64,000 nt of DNA, from contig NZ_BJNG01000036.1 of NCBI RefSeq assembly GCF_006539565.1, forward strand, positions 82,155-146,154, written 5' to 3'. The DNA comes from Pseudonocardia hydrocarbonoxydans. GTDB lineage: Bacteria > Actinomycetota > Actinomycetes > Mycobacteriales > Pseudonocardiaceae. Shown one piece after another: positions 17,935 through 26,917 of the stretch. The position numbers were made by a program, and so were the translations under genes. Under the pieces are notes generated by a model. It was not told the DNA's origin, did no database searches, and worked only from the letters and a program-made list of their open reading frames with translations. Position 1 is the first letter of the stretch. Each line of letters starts with the position of its first letter.

Positions 17935-18696
17935 ATGACCGGAGCGGCCGCACTCGACCGTGCCCGCGCCGAGCCGTTGTGGGCCCAGCTCCTCGCCGAC
18001 CTGCGGCGACGGCTCGACACGGGCGAGTTCGCCGACGCCTTCCCCGGCGAGCTGGCGCTGGTGGGGGAGTACGGCGTCAGCCGGCACACGGTGCGCGAGG
18101 CGCTGCGGCGGCTGCGCGACGAGGGCACGGTGGTGGCCGGGCGGGGGCGGTCGCCGCGGCTGGCCGAGCCCACGGAGATCCGCCAGCCCCTCGGCGCCCT
18201 CTACAGCCTGTTCTCCTCGGTGGAGGCGGCCGGGCTGAGCCAGCGCAGCGTCGTGCGCACCCTGGAGGTGCGCGCCGACGGGGTGATCGCGGCGCGGCTG
18301 CAGCTGGAGGAGTCGACGCCGCTGGTGTACCTGGAGCGGCTGCGCATGGCCGGGACCTCGCCGCTGGCCGTCGACCGGGTCTGGCTGCCCGAGCGCATCG
18401 CCGCCCCGCTGCTCGACGTCGACCTCACCCACACCGCGCTCTACACCGAGCTCGCGCGGTCCTGCGGCGTCACCCTGACCGGGGGTCGCGAGGACATCCG
18501 GGCCGTCGTCCCCAGCGCGGCCGAGCGCGACCTGCTCGCCGTCGGCCCGGACGTCGCGGCGTTCGCGATCGAGCGCCTCGGCCTGCTGGGGACCGAGCCG
18601 GTGGAGTGGCGGCACACGCTGGTGCGCGGCGACCGGTTCAGCGTCACCTCCGACTTCTCCTCCCGCGGCGGCTACCGGCTCGGGCTCGCCCGCTGA
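17935..18696 (+). CDS. GntR-family regulator (HutC/UTRA type)
   Basis: A 253-residue repressor-type protein. The winged helix lies at about 14-80 ([23 protein letters not shown]), followed by a UTRA ligand-binding domain (residues 95-250) with [10 protein letters not shown] and the C-terminal [11 protein letters not shown] typical of HutC members. It ends 2 nt before the MFS transporter start, so it is cotranscribed with it and probably senses the transported compound. ATG at 17935 was chosen; ATG at 17926 is in frame. Confidence 0.87.
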   Translation: MTGAAALDRARAEPLWAQLLADLRRRLDTGEFADAFPGELALVGEYGVSRHTVREALRRLRDEGTVVAGRGRSPRLAEPTEIRQPLGALYSLFSSVEAAGLSQRSVVRTLEVRADGVIAARLQLEESTPLVYLERLRMAGTSPLAVDRVWLPERIAAPLLDVDLTHTALYTELARSCGVTLTGGREDIRAVVPSAAERDLLAVGPDVAAFAIERLGLLGTEPVEWRHTLVRGDRFSVTSDFSSRGGYRLGLAR

Positions 18697-18698
18697 GC

Positions 18699-19880
18699 GT
18701 GCTCTCCCCGGCGGGTCTGCGCCGCGTCCTGGTCGTCCTGTGCGCCACCGAGGTGATCAGCTGGGGGATCCTCTACTACGCCTTCCCCGTGCTGGCCTCG
18801 TCGATCACGGCCGAGACCGGCTGGTCGCTGGCCACCGTCACCGCGGCGTTCTCGACGGGGCTCGTCGTGTCGGCGCTGGCCGGCATCCCGGTCGGGCGGT
18901 GGATCGACCGGCACGGCCCGCGCGCCGTGATGACGGCGGGGTCGCTGCTCGGCGTGCCGGCGCTCGTCGGCATCGCCACCGCCCCGACGCTGCCGTGGTT
19001 CTTCGCGGCCTGGGTGCTCGCCGGGCTCGCGATGGCCGGCACGCTCTACCCGCCCGCGTTCGCCGCGCTCGCGCGCTGGTGGGGGCCGCGCCGGGTCACC
19101 GCGCTGACGGCCGTCACGCTGCTCGCCGGCTTCGCGAGCGCCATCTTCGCCCCGCTCACCGCGGCGCTGGTGGAGTCCTCGGACTGGCGCCGCACCTACC
19201 TGGTGCTCGCCGTCGTGCTGGGGGTGACGACGGTGCCGGCGCACCTGTTCGGGCTGCGCGGGCCCTGGCCCGGGCCCGACCCGGCCGCGCACCCCGCCCA
19301 CGACGACCCGGGGGCCATCGCGCGCAGCCGACCGTTCGTGCTGGTCGTGCTGGCCGTCGGGCTGGGGTCGTTCACGGCGTTCGCGGTGATCGTCAACCAG
19401 GTGCCGCTGCTCGTCGAGCGCGGGCTGACGACGGGCGAGGCGGCCTGGGCGCTGGGCCTGGGCGGGCTGGGGCAGACGGCGGGGCGGCTCGGGTACGGGT
19501 GGCTCCAGCGGTCGACGTCGGTGCGGGGCCGCGGGGTCGTCATCCTGCTGGCGACGGCGGCGACGACAGCGCTCATGGCCGCCGTGCCCGGCCCGACGCC
19601 GCTGCTCGTCGCCGTCGCGGTGCTGGCCGGGACCGCCCGCGGCGTGCTCACGCTGTTCCAGGCCACCGCCGTCAGCGACCGGTGGGGCGCCACGCACTAC
19701 GGGCGCCTCGGCGGCATCCTGTCCGCGCCGGTGGTGCTGGCGACGGCACTGGCCCCGTGGGCGGGCGCCGCGCTGGCCGACGTGCTCGGCGGCTACCCGG
19801 CGGTGTTCGTCGTGCTCGCCGCGGTGGCCCTGGTCGCGGCGGGGTGCGCGGTGGGCAGCGTGCCGCGCACCGCCCGGTAG
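18699..19880 (+). CDS. MFS transporter
   Basis: A 393-residue permease with twelve predicted hydrophobic segments. The MFS motif after TM2 ([10 protein letters not shown]) and the long charged loop in the middle ([23 protein letters not shown] shortened: about 185-207) are seen. Family resemblance is to monocarboxylate/oxalate-formate-type MFS carriers; the substrate is unknown. The GTG start lies 2 nt after the GntR stop codon. Confidence 0.85.
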   Translation: MLSPAGLRRVLVVLCATEVISWGILYYAFPVLASSITAETGWSLATVTAAFSTGLVVSALAGIPVGRWIDRHGPRAVMTAGSLLGVPALVGIATAPTLPWFFAAWVLAGLAMAGTLYPPAFAALARWWGPRRVTALTAVTLLAGFASAIFAPLTAALVESSDWRRTYLVLAVVLGVTTVPAHLFGLRGPWPGPDPAAHPAHDDPGAIARSRPFVLVVLAVGLGSFTAFAVIVNQVPLLVERGLTTGEAAWALGLGGLGQTAGRLGYGWLQRSTSVRGRGVVILLATAATTALMAAVPGPTPLLVAVAVLAGTARGVLTLFQATAVSDRWGATHYGRLGGILSAPVVLATALAPWAGAALADVLGGYPAVFVVLAAVALVAAGCAVGSVPRTAR

Positions 19881-19891
19881 CGTCGCGGTCC

Positions 19892-20518
19892 GTGTCCCGC
19901 GACCTGTACGACGTGATCGCCCGGCGCCGCGACGTCCGCACCGAGTTCGTCGACGAGCCGCTCGACGACGACGTGCTGTGGCGGGTGCTCGACGCCGCCC
20001 ACCGGGCCCCGAGCGTCGGCCTGACCCAGCCGTGGGACTTCGTGGTGGTGCGCGACCGCGCCGTCCGCTCGCGGTTCGCCGAGCACGTCGCCCAGCAGCG
20101 CCGGGCGTTCGCCGAGGGTCTCGACGGGGAGCGGGCCGAGCGGTTCGGCCCGATCACGGTGCAGGGCGTCCTCGGGGCGGCGGCCGGGATCGTCGTCACC
20201 AACGACCCGGGCCGCGGCGGACCGCACGTCCTGGGCGCGGACACCATCCCCGACACGCTGCTGTACTCCACCTGCCTGGCCGTGCAGAACCTGTGGCTGG
20301 CCGCGACGGCGGAGGGCCTGGGGGTCGGCTGGGTGTCGTTCTTCCGCGAGCCGTTCCTGCGCGAGCTGCTCGGCATCCCCGAGCGGCTGCGGCCGGTCGC
20401 GTGGCTGTGCGTCGGGCCGGTCAGCCACCTGGAGGAGGTCCCGGACCTGGAGCGGCACCGCTGGCGGGCGCGGCGCCCGCTGGCCGAGGCGGTGCACCGG
20501 GAGCGGTTCGGGTCCTGA
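19892..20518 (+). CDS. bluB: 5,6-dimethylbenzimidazole synthase
   Basis: A 208-residue flavin-destructase of the nitroreductase fold that cuts FMN to yield the lower ligand of vitamin B12. It matches BluB through RRDVRTEFVDEPL at the N terminus, AAHRAPSVGLTQPWDFVVV and the C-terminal GVGWVSFFREPFLRELLGIP. A plain nitroreductase would lack the first of these. GTG at 19892 sits 11 nt after the MFS stop codon. The corrin genes cobK and cobF lie 4 kb downstream. Confidence 0.9.
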   Translation: MSRDLYDVIARRRDVRTEFVDEPLDDDVLWRVLDAAHRAPSVGLTQPWDFVVVRDRAVRSRFAEHVAQQRRAFAEGLDGERAERFGPITVQGVLGAAAGIVVTNDPGRGGPHVLGADTIPDTLLYSTCLAVQNLWLAATAEGLGVGWVSFFREPFLRELLGIPERLRPVAWLCVGPVSHLEEVPDLERHRWRARRPLAEAVHRERFGS

Positions 20519-20541
20519 GCCGGTCGTCACCCGCCGGCCGG

Positions 20542-20563
20542 GGTGTCCCGGGGCCGGGACACC
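20542..20563. terminator. stem-loop after bluB
   Basis: GGTGTCCCG (20542-20550) pairs with CGGGACACC (20555-20563) across a GGGC loop, 24 nt after the bluB stop codon. More GC-rich complementarity continues on both sides. It probably ends the GntR-MFS-bluB transcript. Confidence 0.6.
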
Positions 20564-20596
20564 GGCGTGCCCGGCGGGCCGGGGTGCGCGGGCGAT

Positions 20597-20613
20597 GGTC
20601 CGATTTCGCGACA
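20597..20613 (-). promoter_or_regulatory. AcoR-type activator motif upstream of the alcohol dehydrogenase
   Basis: On the minus strand it reads TGTCGCGAAATCGGACC, 16 of 17 matching the consensus TGTCGCR-N4-CGGACA. It lies 61 bp before the ATG of the alcohol dehydrogenase. Two copies of GGTCGACC follow at 20639 and 20652, between this site and the ribosome site, and may be a second operator. Confidence 0.6.
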
Positions 20614-20673
20614 GTGTGACGTGACCGGGGCCACCTACGGTCGACCGTACCGGTCGACCAACGGAGGTTACTG

Positions 20674-21717
20674 ATGAAGGCTCTCGTCTACCACGGCCCG
20701 GGGAACAAGGCCTGGGAGGACGTCCCGGACGCGGTGGTCCAGGACCCCACCGACGTGGTGGTGCGGGTCGACACCACGACGATCTGCGGCACCGACCTGC
20801 ACATCCTGCAGGGCGACGTCGCCGCCGTGACCGACGGGCGCATCCTCGGGCACGAGGCCGTCGGCACCGTCACGGCGATCGGTGACGCCGTGAAGGGCTT
20901 CGCGGTGGGTGACCGCGTGCTCGTCCCGGCCATCACCAAGTGCGGGCGCTGCGAGTACTGCCAGCGCGGCATCCCGTCGCACTGCCAGACCGTCGGCGGC
21001 ATCGGGTGGATCTTCGGCCACCTCATCGACGGCACCCAGGCCGAGCTGGTCCGGGTGCCCTACGCCGACACCTCGCTGTACCTCGTGCCCGACTCGGTCA
21101 CCAACGAGCAGGCCATCTTCCTGGCCGACTCGCTGCCCACCGGCTACGAGGTCGGCGTGCTCGCGGGCAACGTGCGCCCCGGCGACACGGTCGCCGTCGT
21201 CGGCGCGGGGGCGGTCGGGCTGTCGGCGATCCTCACGACCGGGCTGTGGGGCGCGTCCAAGGTCATCGCCGTCGACTCCAACAAGTTCCGGCTGGAGAAG
21301 GCGCTGGAGTTCGGGGCGACCGACGCCGTCGAGGTCGGGCCGGGCACCGTCGCCGACGTCATCGCGCTCACCGACGGGCTCGGCGTCGACGTCTCGATCG
21401 AGGCCGTCGGCTACCCGGAGACGCTGCTCACCGCGGCGTCGCTGGTGCGCCCGGGCGGCACGATCGCCAACATCGGCGTGCACGGCACCCCGGTGGAGCT
21501 GCCGATGCAGGACATGTGGATCCAGAACGTCACGATGACGATGGGCCTGGTGGACACCGTCTCCATCCCGACGCTGCTGAAGATGGTGGGCAGCGGGCGG
21601 ATCCCGGCGGAGAAGATGGGCACCCACACGTTCACCTTCGACCAGATGGACGAGGCCTACGACGTGTTCAAGAACGCCGCGGCCAACTCCGCCCTCAAGG
21701 TGATCATCACCCCGTAG
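20674..21717 (+). CDS. zinc-dependent alcohol dehydrogenase
   Basis: A 347-residue medium-chain dehydrogenase. Catalytic zinc ligands Cys38, His60 and Glu61 (GHEAVG) are present, and the structural zinc set Cys90, Cys93, Cys96 and Cys104 is complete. The NAD fold shows VAVVGAGAVGLSAI. It resembles secondary/isopropanol-type alcohol dehydrogenases, so oxidation of an alcohol to a ketone is inferred. GGAGG lies just before the ATG. The next gene on the other strand is an AcoR-type activator, a usual arrangement for induced alcohol dehydrogenases. Confidence 0.9.
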   Translation: MKALVYHGPGNKAWEDVPDAVVQDPTDVVVRVDTTTICGTDLHILQGDVAAVTDGRILGHEAVGTVTAIGDAVKGFAVGDRVLVPAITKCGRCEYCQRGIPSHCQTVGGIGWIFGHLIDGTQAELVRVPYADTSLYLVPDSVTNEQAIFLADSLPTGYEVGVLAGNVRPGDTVAVVGAGAVGLSAILTTGLWGASKVIAVDSNKFRLEKALEFGATDAVEVGPGTVADVIALTDGLGVDVSIEAVGYPETLLTAASLVRPGGTIANIGVHGTPVELPMQDMWIQNVTMTMGLVDTVSIPTLLKMVGSGRIPAEKMGTHTFTFDQMDEAYDVFKNAAANSALKVIITP

Positions 21718-21738
21718 TCGGGTGGGGCGCGTTCGGCG

Positions 21739-23583
21739 TCAGGCGATGTAGCTGATGCCGAACGCGTCGATCTTGCGGTAGAGCGAGGACCGGGCGATGC
21801 CCAGCATCGCCGCGGCCTTGTAGCGGTTGCCGTTGCACTCGTAGAGCGCCTGGATCACCGCGTCGCACTGCGCGGCCTCCAGCATCGACATCCTGCGGCT
21901 GCGGCCCTGGAAGCACAGCTGCGGCAGGTCACGCGCCTGGATCTCCCCGACGGGCTTGCGCGCCACGACGTAGCGCAGGACGTCCTCCAGCTCGCTGACG
22001 TTGCCCGGCCAGGCGTAGCCCTCCAGCACCCGGACGACCTGCAGGCTCAGCCGCAGCGACCGCCGCCCGGACAGCCGCCGCAGCACCGCCAGCGCGATCT
22101 CGCCGATCTCGTCGGCCCGGTAGCGCAGCGCGGGCACGCGGGTGACCTCGTGGAAGTGGCGCAGCAGCAGGCCGTACGGGCGGGTGGCGTCGACGGCCGG
22201 GGTGTCGACGCAGCCGACGACCAGCGGCGCCTCCGCCAGCGCGACGAGCGGGCGCAGGGCCTCGTCGAGCCGGCGGGCCCCGACCGGGGTCAGCAGGTTC
22301 ATCGCGGCCAGCAGCACCAGGGTCGGGCGGCCGTCGGGGGCCAGGTCCGGCCCGGCGTCGCCCGCGTAGGTCTCCCCGTCGACGGTGACCACCCGCCCCG
22401 CCGGGTACGCCGCGCGGAACTGCTCGACGAGCAGCGTGCGCTTGCCGACCCCGGGCTCGCCGATGAGCAGGTGGTTGCGGCCCTGCCGGATGCTGGCGAC
22501 GACCTCCTGGCGCGCCCGCAGGTACGGCGAGAGCAGCTCGCGGTTGGCCCGGATGCGGGCCTGCGCGTGCTCGTGCCGCGTGACGCGCAGGTCCTGCGCG
22601 TAGTCGCGCCGCGTGGTGGGCGCGACGTGCGATCCCTGCCGGCGCACGCTCTCCGGCGGCCGGGCGACCGCGGGCTCGCCGGCCGGCGCGCCGGTCAGCA
22701 CGCAGCCCACCGACGCCCCGCCCAGGTGCACCGGCCGCACCCCGACCTCCGCGCACCGCCCCGAGGGCAGGTCGACGTGCCGGGTCGTGAAGTCGGCGAG
22801 CACCAGGCTGGCCAGCAGCAGGTCGCTGAGCACCCGCTGGTCGGCGGCCGGGAGCTGCCGGGCGGGGCCGTTGGTGACGACGTAGTCGCCGTCGGTGGCC
22901 AGCACCCAGGCCCCGCCGCCCGCGTGCTCGGCGGCGAAGCGGTCGAGGATCGCCCGCGTCACCCGGTGCGGCTCACCCGCCACCGCCTCGGTGACGCGGT
23001 CGGCCAGCGTCCGGGCCAGCGGCAGCGCCAGCGGGGTCCGGTCGGTCTGGTGGCACAGCACCGAGAGGACACCGGCGGTGCCGCCGGTGTGCGGGTCGGT
23101 GACGACGGCCGCGGCGCCGGCCAGGCAGGTGAGCCGGGAGTGGAAGTGCTCGGCCCCGTCGACGGCGGTGTCGGCCCGGTCGTGCAGCGCGACCGCCGCC
23201 GCGGTGGTGCCGACGGCCCGCTCGCCGTAGCCGTACCCGGGCACCAGCAGCACCTCGTCGAGCAGCCGGGCCAGCGCGCGGTCGCAGTCGCGGCGGGCGC
23301 GCACCACACCGGCCGGGTCGAGCAGCACGACCGAGCAGCCCGCCCCGGGATGCTCCGCGGTGAACGCGTCGAGCACGTCGCCCGCGCAGGTGACCAGCCG
23401 CGGGACGTCGCGCTGGTGGCCGAGGAAGTGCGCCGTGACCCGCTCCGGGTCGACGTCGTGGGAGCGCGAACGCTCCCACGACGCGGCCACCGACGGGGCG
23501 AGCAGCTCGGGGCCGGGGGCACGCGCGGTCCCGGCGAGGAACGACCGCCGCGCCGCCTCCAGCTCGACCGCCCGCGTCGCCAC
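21739..23583 (-). CDS. AcoR-type activator (GAF, AAA-like, Fis helix-turn-helix)
   Basis: A 614-residue regulator. The N-terminal half has a GAF-type sensory region (about 60-190, VVLLDPAGVVRARRD ... GVLSVLC). The AAA-like domain holds Walker A GEPGVGKRT (about 370) and WPGNVSELEDVL. A Fis-type helix-turn-helix ends the protein (GNRYKAAAMLGIARSSLYRKIDAFGI). The sigma-54 contact motif GAFTGA is absent from the expected place, and the AAA part is shortened, as in actinobacterial MimR/AcoR relatives. It likely controls the alcohol dehydrogenase next to it. A motif copy lies 34 bp upstream of its own start. Confidence 0.87.
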   Translation of the reverse strand: MATRAVELEAARRSFLAGTARAPGPELLAPSVAASWERSRSHDVDPERVTAHFLGHQRDVPRLVTCAGDVLDAFTAEHPGAGCSVVLLDPAGVVRARRDCDRALARLLDEVLLVPGYGYGERAVGTTAAAVALHDRADTAVDGAEHFHSRLTCLAGAAAVVTDPHTGGTAGVLSVLCHQTDRTPLALPLARTLADRVTEAVAGEPHRVTRAILDRFAAEHAGGGAWVLATDGDYVVTNGPARQLPAADQRVLSDLLLASLVLADFTTRHVDLPSGRCAEVGVRPVHLGGASVGCVLTGAPAGEPAVARPPESVRRQGSHVAPTTRRDYAQDLRVTRHEHAQARIRANRELLSPYLRARQEVVASIRQGRNHLLIGEPGVGKRTLLVEQFRAAYPAGRVVTVDGETYAGDAGPDLAPDGRPTLVLLAAMNLLTPVGARRLDEALRPLVALAEAPLVVGCVDTPAVDATRPYGLLLRHFHEVTRVPALRYRADEIGEIALAVLRRLSGRRSLRLSLQVVRVLEGYAWPGNVSELEDVLRYVVARKPVGEIQARDLPQLCFQGRSRRMSMLEAAQCDAVIQALYECNGNRYKAAAMLGIARSSLYRKIDAFGISYIA

Positions 23584-23616
23584 CGGCCGAGCATAGGGTC
23601 GGATCCGGGGGTCGCG

Positions 23617-23633
23617 TGTCCGGCAATGAGACG
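23617..23633 (-). promoter_or_regulatory. AcoR-type activator motif upstream of its regulator gene
   Basis: The minus strand reads CGTCTCATTGCCGGACA, 15 of 17 matching TGTCGCR-N4-CGGACA. It ends 34 bp before the activator's ATG, which suits autoregulation. It is the weakest of the five copies. Confidence 0.45.
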
Positions 23634-23658
23634 CGGCCCCGGCACCACCCGGACGCCG

Positions 23659-24144
23659 TCAGAGCTTCTCGAGCACCGACTCCACCGAGCTGACGGTGAC
23701 CCCGGTGGGCACGGGCTCCACCCACAGGTCGCTCACGACGCCGTCGCGCAGGACGGCGGCGAAACGCTGCGAGCGCGTGCCCAGGCCGAAGCCGGTGCCG
23801 TCGAGGACCAGGCCGGCCGCGGTGGCGAACTCGGCGTTGCCGTCACCGAGCATGACGACCTTGCCGTCGTTGCCCACCGACTCGCCCCAGGCGCGCAGCA
23901 CGAAGGCGTCGTTGACCGCGACGCAGGCGATCGTGTCGACGCCCTTGGCGCGCAGCTCGTCGGCCCGCAGGACGTAGCCGGGCAGGTGGAAGTCCGAGCA
24001 GGCGGGGGTGAACGCGCCGGGGACGCCGAACAGGACGACGGTGCCCGTGCCGAGCGCGTCGGTGCTGCTCACCGGGGCGGGCCCGTCCGGGGTCATCGCC
24101 ATCAGGGTCGTCTCGGGAATGCGGTCGCCGCTGGACAGCGTCAC
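23659..24144 (-). CDS. peroxiredoxin (Prx5/AhpE-like)
   Basis: A 161-residue thiol peroxidase. The peroxidatic cysteine is Cys49 in VPGAFTPACSDFHLPGY, the Prx5-group form of the T-x-x-C motif. No second conserved resolving Cys close by, except one at about 78 (IACVAVND). The reaction is reduction of hydroperoxides. The GTG start at 24144 has AGGAGG upstream. It precedes the AcoR-type gene on the same strand by 75 nt, but a separate promoter for the latter is likely. Confidence 0.9.
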   Translation of the reverse strand: MTLSSGDRIPETTLMAMTPDGPAPVSSTDALGTGTVVLFGVPGAFTPACSDFHLPGYVLRADELRAKGVDTIACVAVNDAFVLRAWGESVGNDGKVVMLGDGNAEFATAAGLVLDGTGFGLGTRSQRFAAVLRDGVVSDLWVEPVPTGVTVSSVESVLEKL

Positions 24145-24224
24145 GGGTCCTCCTGGGTTGTGGGGTACGGCGATCATCATGTCCGGATGCGGCGCGCGGC
24201 GCCCGTCCGGGTGAGGATGGTCGC

Positions 24225-25019
24225 GTGGACGGCGACCGGAACGTGCTGGTCCTGGGCGGCACCGCCGAGGCGCGCCGGCTCGCGGCCGCGCTCGTCGACG
24301 AGCCCGGGGTGCACGTCGTGTCGTCGCTGGCCGGGCGGGTGCGCGCGCCCGCCCGGCCGCCGGGGGAGGTCCGGATCGGCGGTTTCGGCGGCCCCGACGC
24401 GCTCGCGGGCTGGCTGGCCGGGCGCGGCACCGTCGCCGTCGTCGACGCCACGCACCCCTTCGCCGCACGGATGAGCGCCCACGCCGCCGCGGCCACGGCC
24501 GCCGCGGGGGTGCCGCTGCTGGTGCTGCGCCGCCCCGGCTGGACCCCCGGGCCCGGCGACGACTGGACGCCCGCCGCCTCGCTCGACGCCGCCGCCGACC
24601 TGCTCCCGGGCCTGGGCGAGCGCGCCTTCCTCACCACCGGCCGCGGCGGGCTCGCCGCGTTCGCCGCCTCGGACCGGTGGTTCCTGGTCCGCTCGGTCGA
24701 CCCGCCGGAGCCGCCCGCGCCGCGGCGGATGCACGTGGTGCTGGGGCGCGGCCCGTTCACCGTCGAGGGCGAGCGGGCGCTGCTGCGCGCGCACGCGATC
24801 GACGTACTGGTCACCAAGGACAGCGGCGGGCCCGCGGCCAAGCTGACGGCGGCGCGCGAGCTCGGGGTCCCGGTGCTGATGGTGACCCGCCCTCCCGTCC
24901 CGCCCGGGGTGGAGGTCGTCGAGACCGTGGCGGCGGCGCTGGAGCGGGTCCGGGATACGGTCGCGCGGTGCGCACCGTCTACGTCATCGGCATCGGTGCG
25001 GGCGACCCGGAACACCTGA
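24225..25019 (+). CDS. cobK: precorrin-6A reductase
   Basis: A 264-residue NADPH enzyme that reduces precorrin-6A in aerobic cobalamin synthesis. Visible motifs are VLVLGGTAEARRLA at the N terminus, DATHPFAARMSAHA and, near the C terminus, VTKDSGGPAAKLTAARELGVPV. All fit CobK/CbiJ. The GTG start at 24225 is used. The gene overlaps cobF by 52 nt, which implies tight coupling. The last ~20 codons run inside cobF and look unconstrained. Confidence 0.92.
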   Translation: MDGDRNVLVLGGTAEARRLAAALVDEPGVHVVSSLAGRVRAPARPPGEVRIGGFGGPDALAGWLAGRGTVAVVDATHPFAARMSAHAAAATAAAGVPLLVLRRPGWTPGPGDDWTPAASLDAAADLLPGLGERAFLTTGRGGLAAFAASDRWFLVRSVDPPEPPAPRRMHVVLGRGPFTVEGERALLRAHAIDVLVTKDSGGPAAKLTAARELGVPVLMVTRPPVPPGVEVVETVAAALERVRDTVARCAPSTSSASVRATRNT

Positions 25020-25738
25020 CGCTGGCGGCGATCGCCGCGATGAACCGGGTCGAGGTGTTCTTCACCATCGACAAGGGCGAGGCGAAGTCCGACCTCGCGG
25101 GCCTGCGGGCCGAGCTGCTGCGCCGCCACGTCACCCGCCCGCACCGCGTCGTCGTCGCGCCCGACCCGCCGCGCGACCGGCGCGCGACCGCCTACGCCGA
25201 CGCCGTCGTCGACTGGCAGGGCCGCCGCGAGGCGCTGTACGCGGAGATGATCGAGACCGAGCTCCCCGACGGCGGCGTAGGCGGGCTGCTCGTGTGGGGC
25301 GACCCGGCGCTCTACGACGGCACGCTGCGCATCCTGGACAGCATCGCGCGGCACACGCCGATCGAGGTCGTGTCGGTCCCGGGGATCAGCAGCGTGCAGG
25401 TGCTCGCCGCGCGCCACCGGCTGATCCTCAACCGGGTCGGCTCGCCGTTCCTGGTCACCACCGGACGCCGCCTCGCCGCCGGGGGCATGCCGGCCGACGT
25501 CGACGACGTGGTGGTGATGCTCGACGCGGGCAACGCCTTCGCCGACCTGCCCGACCGCGACCTCGACATCTACTGGGGCGCCTACCTCGGCACGCCCGAC
25601 GAGCTGCTCGTCCACGGCGACCTGCACGCGGTGCGCGACGAGATCGTCGCGCTGTTCGCCGAACACCGCGGGCGCAAGGGCTGGATCATGGACACCTACC
25701 TGTTGCGCCGCAGGCGGGACGTCACCGGTCCCGGGTGA
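24968..25738 (+). CDS. cobF: precorrin-6A synthase (deacetylating)
   Basis: A 256-residue SAM-dependent methyltransferase that methylates C1 of precorrin-5 and removes the acetyl group. The tetrapyrrole methylase fold shows VYVIGIGAGDPEHLTL, LLVWGDPALYDG and VVSVPGISSVQVLAA. The C-terminal RRRRDV follows GWIMDTYLL, typical of CobF. The GTG start inside the end of cobK was chosen because it begins the first strand. The 3' end overlaps the convergent hydratase gene by 17 nt. Confidence 0.92.
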   Translation: MRTVYVIGIGAGDPEHLTLAAIAAMNRVEVFFTIDKGEAKSDLAGLRAELLRRHVTRPHRVVVAPDPPRDRRATAYADAVVDWQGRREALYAEMIETELPDGGVGGLLVWGDPALYDGTLRILDSIARHTPIEVVSVPGISSVQVLAARHRLILNRVGSPFLVTTGRRLAAGGMPADVDDVVVMLDAGNAFADLPDRDLDIYWGAYLGTPDELLVHGDLHAVRDEIVALFAEHRGRKGWIMDTYLLRRRRDVTGPG

Positions 25739-26537
25739 CCCGCACCGTCGTCCGCCCGTCGAAGACCGCGGAGACCGTGCCGCCCACGGGCAACGGCACG
25801 GCGGCCGTGAGGCCACCGGTGATGACCAGGTCCCCGGCGGCCAGGCCCCGGCCGCTGCGCGCGAGCCGGTCGCAGAGCCAGACGACGCCGGCGAGCGGGT
25901 GCCCACCGGCGGCCGCGCCGGTGGCGGCGGCGACCTCGACACCGTCGCGGGACAACCGGACCGGGGTGTGCAGGCAGTCGATCGGGGCCACGTCCAGCGG
26001 GGGCCCGACCACGACCCCGGCGGCCGACGACCCGTCGGCGGTGTTCTGCGTGATGTCGAACCGGTAGTCCCGCCACACCGAGTCGACGACCTCCAGGCAG
26101 GGGCGCACCTCGGCGACCGCGGCGGCCACCCGTTCCAGATCCCCGTCCGGATCGTCCCCGTCCCCGTCACCGCGCAGGTCGGCGGCGCACAGGTCGCGGC
26201 CCAGCACCACGCCGATCTCCGGTTCGACGCGGGGCTGCACGAAACCCGACGCGGTCCCGTCGAGGAGCATGTCGTCGAACAGGGGGCCCGAGTTCGGCTC
26301 GGCGACGCCCATCTGCGCCCGCATGGCCGCGGAGGTGTAGCCCAGCTTGTGCCCGATCACGCGGCGGCCCTGCGCCAGCCGCAGGGCCGTCAGCTGCTCC
26401 TGCACGGCGTAGGCCTGGTCCATGGTGGCCGCGACGGCGTGTTCGGCGGCGTCCAGGAGCTCACCGGCCAGATGGGCCCGGTGCAGCAGGGCGGCCTGCC
26501 CGCGGGCGGGGTCGTGGTCGCCTCCGGGGCCCGTCAC
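25722..26537 (-). CDS. 2-keto-4-pentenoate hydratase / decarboxylase family protein
   Basis: A 271-residue fumarylacetoacetase-fold enzyme. It shows GHKLGYTSAAMRAQMGV, the acidic metal motif VEPEIGVVLGRDL and the ending GLAAGDLVITGGLTAAVPL. This set is shared by MhpD/DmpE hydratases and DmpH decarboxylases of meta-cleavage pathways. No other pathway gene is adjacent, so substrate and reaction remain open. The GTG start at 26537 was chosen. It stands alone between cobF and the STAS gene. Confidence 0.83.
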   Translation of the reverse strand: MTGPGGDHDPARGQAALLHRAHLAGELLDAAEHAVAATMDQAYAVQEQLTALRLAQGRRVIGHKLGYTSAAMRAQMGVAEPNSGPLFDDMLLDGTASGFVQPRVEPEIGVVLGRDLCAADLRGDGDGDDPDGDLERVAAAVAEVRPCLEVVDSVWRDYRFDITQNTADGSSAAGVVVGPPLDVAPIDCLHTPVRLSRDGVEVAAATGAAAGGHPLAGVVWLCDRLARSGRGLAAGDLVITGGLTAAVPLPVGGTVSAVFDGRTTVRVTRDR

Positions 26538-26575
26538 GACCGCAGTCTCACACGGGCCGCGGCCGCCCGCCGGGC

Positions 26576-26917
26576 TCACGTCGGTCCCGGCTCGCCGGGC
26601 GGTCGCAGCGACACCATCCGGGTCATGCCGGTGATCTCCAGGGCCCGGCGGACCGGTGACCCGGCGGTGACGACCAGCTCCAGGCCGATCTGCGAGATCT
26701 CCAGGCGCGCGGCCAGGGTGAACAGCAGCCGCAGGCCGGTGCTGTCGAGGTAGTCCAGGCCGTCGAGGTCGAGCACCACACCGACGAGGTCGTTCGCGGT
26801 GTGGTCGAGGATCCGGTCCTCGACCTCGGCGGCGTTGGCCAGGTCGACCTCCCCGGCGACGGCCAGCGTGCACACCCCGTCCGCCGTGCCCAGCGGTGTC
26901 ACCGTGGCCGTCGTCAC
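26576..26917 (-). CDS. STAS-domain anti-anti-sigma factor
   Basis: A 113-residue RsbV/SpoIIAA-like protein. The phosphorylation site is Ser59 in [12 protein letters not shown]. Strands [13 protein letters not shown] and LVGVVLDL complete the STAS fold. Its GTG start overlaps the phosphatase stop codon by 4 nt, so it is translated with the GAF-PP2C-kinase gene. The expected cycle is: the kinase phosphorylates Ser59, the phosphatase removes it, and the free form releases a sigma factor. Confidence 0.88.
   Translation of the reverse strand: MTTATVTPLGTADGVCTLAVAGEVDLANAAEVEDRILDHTANDLVGVVLDLDGLDYLDSTGLRLLFTLAARLEISQIGLELVVTAGSPVRRALEITGMTRMVSLRPPGEPGPT

Noticed and set aside
24145..24224. B12 riboswitch before cobK
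   Set aside because: The 80-bp gap is too short for a cobalamin riboswitch and shows no B12-box-like sequence.
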